12,526 bases of DNA from Cytophagaceae bacterium (GTDB lineage: Bacteria; Bacteroidota; Bacteroidia; Cytophagales; Flexibacteraceae), in contig CANHWS010000081.1 of assembly GCA_947464365.1 (NCBI GenBank), forward strand, positions 1-12,526. Direction: 5' to 3'. The notes below the pieces were generated by a model that made no database searches, was not told where the DNA came from, and saw only the letters and a program-made list of their open reading frames with translations. Both the position numbers and the translations under genes were made by a program. This document shows, piece by piece, positions 6,668-12,526 of the stretch (position 1 is the first letter of the stretch; every line of letters begins with the position of its first letter).

Positions 6668-7345
6668 ATGACGACACCGGACCACGCGGAAATAGAAAAA
6701 ACAACCTATGGCTTTTGGGACATCCTGGCTTGGTTTGCGTCGTTTGTTTTCCATCCATTGCTGATGCCTACTTATCTCTACCTAATCGGGTCGTTCGGGG
6801 TACAAGGATTTGTCTATCAGCAGGAAGGTAACTGGTGGCAACTATTGCAGTTTTTGTTCACGATCACGTTTGCAATCCCGGGGCTGATCATATTACTATT
6901 GAGGCGGCTAAATATGATAAAGTCAATCACGCTTGATTTGCAGACAGACCGCCCTCTACCAATGTTTCTGACAGCCGTGGTTTATGCATTGAGCATTTTC
7001 CTGATGCAGGGTTCATTTATCCTGAACCTCGATATGTTGATCATTCTGGCCTGTATCACTTTAACCATTTTAGTTGCAGCGCTAATCAGCCTTTTTGTCA
7101 AGATCAGCGCTCATGCCATCGGCACGGCTGGCACCCTGACCTATATCTTACTGCTTGCCTACAAATACCCAGAAAACAACCTTTTGCCACTGGCAGTGCT
7201 AGCTGCCATGGCTTGGGGCCTGACGATGGCAGCTCGGCTTCAACTTGGTGCTCACACGCAGGCTCAGGTTTGGTGGGGAAGCGCTCTTGCAACTGTCCTT
7301 GGCGGCGGGATGTTCTACATATTCAGCTGGGGACTTTATCTTTAG
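6668..7345 (+). CDS. PAP2-like integral membrane protein
   Basis: The 225-residue product has about six hydrophobic segments (roughly 22-45, 58-80, 98-117, 121-146, 155-188 and 201-223). Parts resemble the PAP2 (type 2 phosphatidic acid phosphatase) signature in degenerate form: an Arg-Pro at 95-96 like the end of motif C1, Ser-Ala-His at 147-149 where C2 has Ser-Gly-His, and ARLQLGAHTQAQ (189-200), which resembles C3 but with Gln200 where the catalytic-relay Asp normally sits. The family would hydrolyse lipid or prenyl phosphates facing the periplasm; with the changed C3 residue the activity is uncertain, and it may only share the fold. It lies 129 bases after rpoN on the same strand; a short GGCCT/AGGCC dyad at 6624-6644 in the gap lacks a T run and is not a clear terminator. 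Confidence 0.7.
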   Translation: MTTPDHAEIEKTTYGFWDILAWFASFVFHPLLMPTYLYLIGSFGVQGFVYQQEGNWWQLLQFLFTITFAIPGLIILLLRRLNMIKSITLDLQTDRPLPMFLTAVVYALSIFLMQGSFILNLDMLIILACITLTILVAALISLFVKISAHAIGTAGTLTYILLLAYKYPENNLLPLAVLAAMAWGLTMAARLQLGAHTQAQVWWGSALATVLGGGMFYIFSWGLYL

Positions 7346-7399
7346 CCATAACTTAGGCATCGGTGTTTGCCTTCAGGATTTGGCACAACCAACATAAAT

Positions 7400-7696
7400 A
7401 TGCTCATCAGAATCGTCAGAATGCATTTTCAGGATTCCCATGTCCCTGAGTTTGAGGCCTATTTCGCCACGATCAGGGACAAGGTTAGGCACCAAGAAGG
7501 TTGCCAACATCTGGAGCTCTGTAAGGATGCACACAACCCCGCTGTGTTCTACACCTTAAGTCATTGGGATTCGGAAACAGACCTTAATAGGTACCGGGAC
7601 TCGCCTTTGTTTGAGGGGGTATGGGCCAAAACCAAAGCCATGTTTGCGGCTAAAGCACAGGCCTACTCCCTGATGACTGGCGAAGGATTGCAATAG
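7400..7696 (+). CDS. ABM-domain (antibiotic biosynthesis monooxygenase-like) protein
   Basis: From the ATG at 7400 the product is 98 residues and starts at once with the first beta strand (MLIRIVRMHF), so I prefer this to a TTG 11 codons upstream. The whole length fits one dimeric alpha+beta barrel domain of the ABM type (PF03992): an N-terminal strand, the helix VPEFEAYFATIRDKVR (15-30), the EGCQHLELCKD strand (33-43), VFYTLSHWDSETDLNRYRDS (49-68) and a C-terminal helix. Family members range from quinone-forming monooxygenases to haem-degrading enzymes and stress proteins; nothing here identifies the substrate, and the Asn/His haem ligands of IsdG-type enzymes cannot be assigned. It lies between the PAP2-like gene (54 bases upstream) and the UPF0102 gene (29 bases downstream), probably in one transcript. 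Confidence 0.85.
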   Translation: MLIRIVRMHFQDSHVPEFEAYFATIRDKVRHQEGCQHLELCKDAHNPAVFYTLSHWDSETDLNRYRDSPLFEGVWAKTKAMFAAKAQAYSLMTGEGLQ

Positions 7697-7725
7697 GATC
7701 GACTCCAAAGACCTGACCTGCCAAT

Positions 7726-8103
7726 ATGACCCGCAGACCTACTCCTAAACCCAAAACGGCATTGCAACTTGCGGGAGCAGAGGCCGAGCAAGTAGCCGCT
7801 GACCTTCTAGTCCTGAAGGGATACCAAATCCTGCAACGCAATTATAGGGCGGGCCGCCACGAAATCGACCTAATAGCCACCTTGGGGCAACTAGTTGTCT
7901 TTATTGAGGTCAAATACAGGGCCGACAATGGCCTAGGGTACCCAGAGGAAATGGTCAGTCAAACCCAGATTAGGTCCGTACATAAAGCTGCTTTGGTTTA
8001 TCTGGATTCTGTTGCGCATATTGGGCCAGTTCGTTATGACATAATCGCGATTACTGGCTATGACCTCGCCCAAACAATTGTACATCTGGAAGACGCTTTT
8101 TAG
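7726..8103 (+). CDS. UPF0102 (YraN-type) endonuclease-fold protein
   Basis: The 125-residue product is a full-length UPF0102 protein. It shows the family pattern: an N-terminal helix with GAEAEQVAADLL (17-28), GYQILQRNYR (32-41), the acidic motif HEIDLIA (45-51), VVFIEVKYR (57-65), then GYPEEMVSQTQ and a helix before VRYDIIAI. Glu46, Asp48, Glu61 and Lys63 form the Asp-Glu-X-Lys-like site of restriction-endonuclease-fold proteins, so nuclease activity is plausible, although the cellular role is poorly defined. The start ATG at 7726 follows the ABM gene by 29 bases. The last 44 bases overlap the longest form of the next gene in another frame, a sign of translational coupling if the upstream start is used. 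Confidence 0.92.
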   Translation: MTRRPTPKPKTALQLAGAEAEQVAADLLVLKGYQILQRNYRAGRHEIDLIATLGQLVVFIEVKYRADNGLGYPEEMVSQTQIRSVHKAALVYLDSVAHIGPVRYDIIAITGYDLAQTIVHLEDAF

Positions 8104-9817
8104 CTTATTGCCCTCAGCCACACCGTTAAAGGGGCTGCTCGTGATTTTTATTTGGTGCTGTGCACAACCCAGTTGGGGTCAAGGTAACGGAAGTATAGGG
8201 ACCAACAGCCAGCAGGACAGTATTCGCGGCAAACTGACGCCACGCAAACGGGCTATGGATGTCCAACATTATGACCTCAAGCTTTGGCCAGACCTAGAGT
8301 ATCAGTCCCTCAGAGGACGGGTCACGATAGAATACAAGTTGGCTGCCCCAGCAGATAGTTTTCAGATAGATCTACTTGAAATCTGGACGGTAGACACAGT
8401 GCTCCTGAACCGAGAACCTATTGGATACCGCCGCAATGGAAACATCATTTTGGTGGCCAACCCGAAGCAACAGCTCAACGAGACCAACATCATAACCATT
8501 GCCTATAATGGTAGCCCCTTGCGCAGCAGACGTCCACCTTGGTCGGCAGGTTTTGTCTGGAGCCAAGATAGCCTAGGTAGGCCATGGATTGGGGTGGCCT
8601 GCGAAGGACAAGGTGCAAGCACTTGGTGGCCTTGCAAGGACCATCCATCGGACGAACCAGAAAAGGGCGTACTGATAACTTGCACTTACCCGTCTAACCT
8701 AATGTTTGTGAGCAACGGCAGGTTAATTGCAGATCGTGTCTTAAAAGCAAGGCCAATCAGGACGACCACTTGGCAAGTCTCGAGCCCGATAAATCTATAC
8801 AATGTCACGCTCAACTTGGGGTACTACACCAAGACTAATACCTTAAGAGCAAGTAACATTAGCAAAGCAAAGGGTGGCAGCAATACCAAACAACAGCTAC
8901 TAAGTATCGAGCTCTATCTGCTGGACAACCACAAACAAAAGGCCAATGCGATGATGGTAGAGACCCAAAAAATGCTAGATATCTTCGAGGATGCCTTTGG
9001 CCCATATCCCTACTATCAGGATGGATATAAACTAGTTGAGACACCGTATTACGGTATGGAGCATCAGAGTTGTATAGCTTACGGCAATGGATTCAAGAAA
9101 AATGCCTTTGGTTTTGACTTTATCCTAGTGCACGAAAGTGGGCACGAATGGTGGGGCAACCAGCTCAGTGCAGCTGACCACGCCGACCTTTGGCTACACG
9201 AAAGTTGGTGCACATATTCCGAACTTGTCTATGTGGAGCAGACCTTGGGCAAGGCCTCTGCATTTGAATATGCAACTAATTGGCTGGCCAAAATCAAAAA
9301 CCAAAGCCCTATGCAGGGACCAAACCATGTGGCCTATAATGGATGGTTGGACAGTGACATTTACTATAAAGGTGCGGCCATGATCATGACCCTACGGTTA
9401 GCTATTGATAATGACCCAGCCTGGCAACAAGCCCTAAAAACCTTTGCCAGCATCGCCAAACACACACCTATCCGAACCGAAACTGCCGTAAGTTATTGGG
9501 TCAATGTCGTCAATAGCCTACGACAGGCCAACGAAACCCAACTATCGGGGCAGGCAACAGCAGCCTTGTTTGCCCATTATCTGCGGTATAAGGAGCTACC
9601 TATTTTAGAGCTCAAACAAACTAGTACTGAAAAGAATCACGAACGTTGGGCGGCACGCTTTGTCGGTGTAGTAGATGATTTTGCACTCCCGATCACCTGC
9701 CAAGCACCTAATGATGGCATTGCCAAAATCGTGATCAGTAACGCATGGACAGATCTGGGTCAGTATGGTGCGCCTCAGACCAAAGGATTGGCCATAAAGA
9801 CTAGTTTGGTAAAATAA
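8060..9817 (+). CDS. Exported M1-family zinc aminopeptidase
   Basis: This metallopeptidase removes N-terminal residues from peptides, probably in the periplasm or outside. The 585-residue reading from the ATG at 8060 has zinc ligands and catalytic Glu in HESGH (358-362), then Glu381 after 18 residues, giving HEXXH-X18-E. The substrate-binding GAMEN loop is replaced by GMEHQ (332-336), and the transition-state Tyr is probably Tyr435 in YYKGA. An N-terminal beta domain (about 60-260) precedes the catalytic part. The C-terminus is short, with no ERAP1-like helical domain. A hydrophobic stretch at 24-37 ending near WGQ looks like a signal peptide, but the 23 residues before it are long for one. 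A TTG at 8108, four bases past the yraN stop, would give a more normal signal peptide, so the start is unsettled: either ATG 8060 (overlapping yraN) or TTG 8108. Confidence 0.93.
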   Translation: MTSPKQLYIWKTLFSLLPSATPLKGLLVIFIWCCAQPSWGQGNGSIGTNSQQDSIRGKLTPRKRAMDVQHYDLKLWPDLEYQSLRGRVTIEYKLAAPADSFQIDLLEIWTVDTVLLNREPIGYRRNGNIILVANPKQQLNETNIITIAYNGSPLRSRRPPWSAGFVWSQDSLGRPWIGVACEGQGASTWWPCKDHPSDEPEKGVLITCTYPSNLMFVSNGRLIADRVLKARPIRTTTWQVSSPINLYNVTLNLGYYTKTNTLRASNISKAKGGSNTKQQLLSIELYLLDNHKQKANAMMVETQKMLDIFEDAFGPYPYYQDGYKLVETPYYGMEHQSCIAYGNGFKKNAFGFDFILVHESGHEWWGNQLSAADHADLWLHESWCTYSELVYVEQTLGKASAFEYATNWLAKIKNQSPMQGPNHVAYNGWLDSDIYYKGAAMIMTLRLAIDNDPAWQQALKTFASIAKHTPIRTETAVSYWVNVVNSLRQANETQLSGQATAALFAHYLRYKELPILELKQTSTEKNHERWAARFVGVVDDFALPITCQAPNDGIAKIVISNAWTDLGQYGAPQTKGLAIKTSLVK

Positions 9818-9900
9818 TAAACGCCAAATCGTTTGTTTGGTTAAGTTGCACTCCACTCATTTACCCAATCCCAATACAAGTTTCCAGACACGCCACAATC

Positions 9901-12526
9901 ATGAGAACTGAAAGCAGCACGATCGAAGCCAACGAAGCCAGGATTGAAAGCTATAATACAATGGTCCTAGGGCTGTATCGTCAACTTGGCTGGATGGATA
10001 AGCCCTATAGAGATAAAAATCAGCTCTTAGAGCCTTGCGAGGATTTTTTGGCACTCGACCCTGAGGGATTCACGATGTCAATTGACCCTGAGTCATGTCA
10101 GGTACTAAACATTAGTAAAGGACTCCAAGAGTGGGGCAAGTTGGCTGGTCATACACCAATTCGGTTTGTCAGGTGCGAGCTTTGGCACAAAGTCTATGCC
10201 CAAATCGACTCGCTCGACCGCGATTACCTCAATAGCTATTTCATGATCAAAATGCCAATCCCGGGTCGTGGATTGGCCTATGTAAAGATAAACATCAATT
10301 ATAGAAGGACAGATCAGGATCGTATCCTAAAAGTAAAGTGTGAGGTCTTGCCAGAAGCGTTGGTTTCTAACCCAACAAATACGGATTTTCAGACCATCGA
10401 GATTAACAGCAGAAAACTATATTACACCGAATTGGATGCAGACTTTAGGATAATTGACATTAAAGGTGATGGCTTGGAAATTATCGGAGTGACAAAAGAG
10501 ATGCTAATTGGGCATTATGCCAAAGACCTAATCAATCCTAAGTTCGGGACTATTTTCTACACAGCACTCGAAAGAGTGCGGCAAGGCAAAATTGCAAGCT
10601 GGATTGTACCGCTCAATAAACACATCTTACGAGGTGTATATATACCGGTGATAAGCAATGACAATAAGCTGGAACGTGTCTTGGGTTTTAGTATCGTCAA
10701 TGAATTTGACGATGTAAAAACGACTAAACTCAACGAATCCGAATTGTTTCAGGCCATGAGCATCAAACATGCAGGTCCTCAGGTCCTGATTGACCTTGAT
10801 GGTTGTATCCTGAATGCCAATGAGGCAACGTATCAGTGTTTTCAGGAAAAGTTCAACCTCCAATCGGACCTCCAGGATGAAAAATTGCATGACATCCTGG
10901 AGGCTGGAAAAGCCAACATCACAGCAGTTGAATGGCAATCATTAATAGCTGGTCAACAGGATTTTGAAATAAAGAACCTTACGGTAATTGGTAACAATGG
11001 CAAAAATTATTGCCATTTAAAAGCTACCTACATCAAAGGGAGCCATGATCATCATTATTTTGTACAGCTGACAGACATAACAGAGGCATATAACAAAGGC
11101 CTGTATAGCGAGCGGTCAGAAACATTACTGCAAACAATCCTGGAAGAGGCCCAAATCGGTATTATGGTCACTGATTTTGACTACACCGATGTCAAGCTAG
11201 TCAATCAGGCGTTTTTGCAAATGACCAATCATCAAGATCCTACGCAAATGGAACAGACATTGGCCAAGATTAGTAGGGGCGAATTGGGTAAGGATTTGAG
11301 CAACCTGCTTTCGGGCCTTAAACAGGATCTCAAAGTTCATGGAAAATGGGAAGGGACAATATCGACTAAATTAAACGAATCACCAGTCTATCTTCAGAGC
11401 AAAATGAAGGTGTTTGAATGGGACCAGAGAAAGTGGATACTTACCATCAATGTTGACAAAACGACTGAAACGAAAATCTTGGCCCATGCCGAACTTCAGG
11501 AGCAGAGGTTTAGTGCATTGTTTAATTCATCAGCAATCCCGACGATTGTCTATGACATCGAGACACTTGAGTTCATTGAAGTGAATGAGGCCAACACCCA
11601 TCTGTTAGGCTACTCTCTGGACCAACTTAAGGGAATGAAATTGCCGGACCTTTGGCCTAAGGGAATGGAGGATAAAATCCAACCCAACCTAAATCGAAGT
11701 ATCAATCAGAAAGGAATGCTAAGCTTTAAGTCCAAAATGGCTCGGATCGACGGCAGCTTGGTAGCGGTAGAGGTATATAGTCACGAACTGCCACACGACC
11801 TCTACGGGCGGCACACTCGGCTTGCAACCGCAGTAGACATCACAGCAACAGAGCACCTTACAGCCAGCTTGCAGGAACAAAGAACAGTCTTGCGAAACGT
11901 TTTTGACAAAATCCCCTACCCTATTTTCCTTAAGGATGACCATAAACGGTATATGATGGTAAACACTCCATTCCTGAAAAGTATTGACATGACAGAATCT
12001 GATCTACTAACTAGATCTGACGAAGAAATTAATTTTGGACTGCCTCGAAATAGCCTATTAGACCTGTATGAAATTACTGATAACCAAGCCCTTAACATGG
12101 ACGAGTCCGCATTTGAACACTCCCATATTGACAAAAACGGCCAAGAGATCCACTATCTTACCATCAAACGTGGGGTAACGATCCCCGATGCTGGCAACTG
12201 TATTCTAGGCATCAGTACAGACATCACCGAACGAAAAAATGCTGAGCTTAAACTAAGCCAAAGCCAAGAGCTTTTCCAGGATCTGTTCCAGAGTTCGCCA
12301 GATGCATTGTTCGTAATTGGCGGGAATCCATCTCAAATGCTAGATTGCAATCAGGCGGCCATCGAAATGTTTGGTGCAGCAGATAAGGCATCATTAGTTA
12401 ATTTTGATTGTCACCAACTAGCAGTTGACAATGATGCAAACAAGCGAGGATATGCAGATATCTACCGTAACTACCCTGGCAGCTCCAAAAGCGAGGATAT
12501 TCTCTATCAATCCTTTACAGGACGTC
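9901..12526 (+). CDS. Large multi-PAS sensory protein, C-terminus outside window (probable sensor kinase)
   Basis: The frame from ATG 9901 is open to the last base, 875 codons plus one base. No membrane segment or signal peptide is visible, so it should be cytoplasmic. From about residue 282 the sequence is a chain of PAS domains that start at about 282, 408, 536, 663 and 790, each near 127 residues. They show the PAS opening (for example LFNSSAIPTIVYDIETLEF, LFQSSPDALFV), Asn in the VNEAN/VNQAF position, and closing VDITATE or TDITERK links. The first 280 residues hold two more weakly PAS-like parts (about 50-160 and 171-267). No DHp/HATPase, GGDEF or AAA+ domain is reached, so the output is unknown; a histidine kinase is the usual end of such chains in Bacteroidota. 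It begins 83 bases after the M1 gene. Ligands of the PAS domains cannot be told. Confidence 0.9.
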   Translation, partial: MRTESSTIEANEARIESYNTMVLGLYRQLGWMDKPYRDKNQLLEPCEDFLALDPEGFTMSIDPESCQVLNISKGLQEWGKLAGHTPIRFVRCELWHKVYAQIDSLDRDYLNSYFMIKMPIPGRGLAYVKININYRRTDQDRILKVKCEVLPEALVSNPTNTDFQTIEINSRKLYYTELDADFRIIDIKGDGLEIIGVTKEMLIGHYAKDLINPKFGTIFYTALERVRQGKIASWIVPLNKHILRGVYIPVISNDNKLERVLGFSIVNEFDDVKTTKLNESELFQAMSIKHAGPQVLIDLDGCILNANEATYQCFQEKFNLQSDLQDEKLHDILEAGKANITAVEWQSLIAGQQDFEIKNLTVIGNNGKNYCHLKATYIKGSHDHHYFVQLTDITEAYNKGLYSERSETLLQTILEEAQIGIMVTDFDYTDVKLVNQAFLQMTNHQDPTQMEQTLAKISRGELGKDLSNLLSGLKQDLKVHGKWEGTISTKLNESPVYLQSKMKVFEWDQRKWILTINVDKTTETKILAHAELQEQRFSALFNSSAIPTIVYDIETLEFIEVNEANTHLLGYSLDQLKGMKLPDLWPKGMEDKIQPNLNRSINQKGMLSFKSKMARIDGSLVAVEVYSHELPHDLYGRHTRLATAVDITATEHLTASLQEQRTVLRNVFDKIPYPIFLKDDHKRYMMVNTPFLKSIDMTESDLLTRSDEEINFGLPRNSLLDLYEITDNQALNMDESAFEHSHIDKNGQEIHYLTIKRGVTIPDAGNCILGISTDITERKNAELKLSQSQELFQDLFQSSPDALFVIGGNPSQMLDCNQAAIEMFGAADKASLVNFDCHQLAVDNDANKRGYADIYRNYPGSSKSEDILYQSFTGR

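Noticed and set aside
7356..7370. Sigma-54-like GG...GC element before the ABM gene (GG at 7356, GC at 7369)
   Set aside because: The spacing between GG and GC is 11 bases rather than the required 10, and the site lies between closely spaced same-strand genes.
9819..9840. Possible terminator after the M1 gene (AAACG/CGTTT or CCAAA/TTTGG)
   Set aside because: Arms are only 5 bases and A/T-rich, the two foldings exclude each other, and no T run follows.

Overview
The window looks like an ordinary chromosomal stretch from a member of the Bacteroidota. The pointers are: start codons without Shine-Dalgarno sequences, exact TAnnTTTG (-7 type) promoter boxes in two intergenic regions, a secreted protein with two DUF1573 domains, an M1 aminopeptidase with GMEHQ in place of GAMEN, and a TrpRS and sigma-54 factor of the type common in that phylum. 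Family or genus cannot be fixed from the sequence alone. I see no insertion sequence, phage gene, CRISPR array, tRNA or rRNA.

Layout. Positions 2-253 (+) hold what is probably the hydrophilic C-terminal tail of a gene entering from the left. It converges on a minus-strand group read from right to left: a two-domain DUF1573 exported protein (3615-2413), a small exported Lys/Cys-rich protein with its own promoter and a strong terminator (2248-2006), thymidylate synthase (1741-947), and a GtrA-like membrane protein (859-323). At about 3.6-3.9 kb the direction flips across a 309-base divergent intergenic region. That region holds promoter-like boxes on both strands and a 7-bp inverted repeat overlapping one of them. 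To its right, everything is on the plus strand: trpS (3925-4914), rpoN (5051-6538), a PAP2-like membrane protein (6668-7345), an ABM-domain monooxygenase-like protein (7400-7696), a UPF0102/YraN protein (7726-8103), an exported M1 zinc aminopeptidase overlapping it (8060-9817), and a very large PAS-repeat protein (9901 to the window end) whose output domain lies outside.

How the parts relate. The plus-strand genes lie close enough to be largely co-transcribed, but they are mostly housekeeping functions (tRNA charging, alternative sigma factor, UPF0102 nuclease-like protein) rather than one pathway. thyA supplies dTMP. The DUF1573 protein and the small Cys/Lys protein are both predicted to leave the cytoplasm. 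The large PAS protein is most likely the input part of a cytoplasmic sensor kinase.

I did not find a convincing undescribed system. The points most worth a second look are the regularly spaced PAS array, the small CX6CCX8C exported protein, and the promoter arrangement between the DUF1573 gene and trpS, which would give overlapping antisense 5' leaders if both promoters are real.
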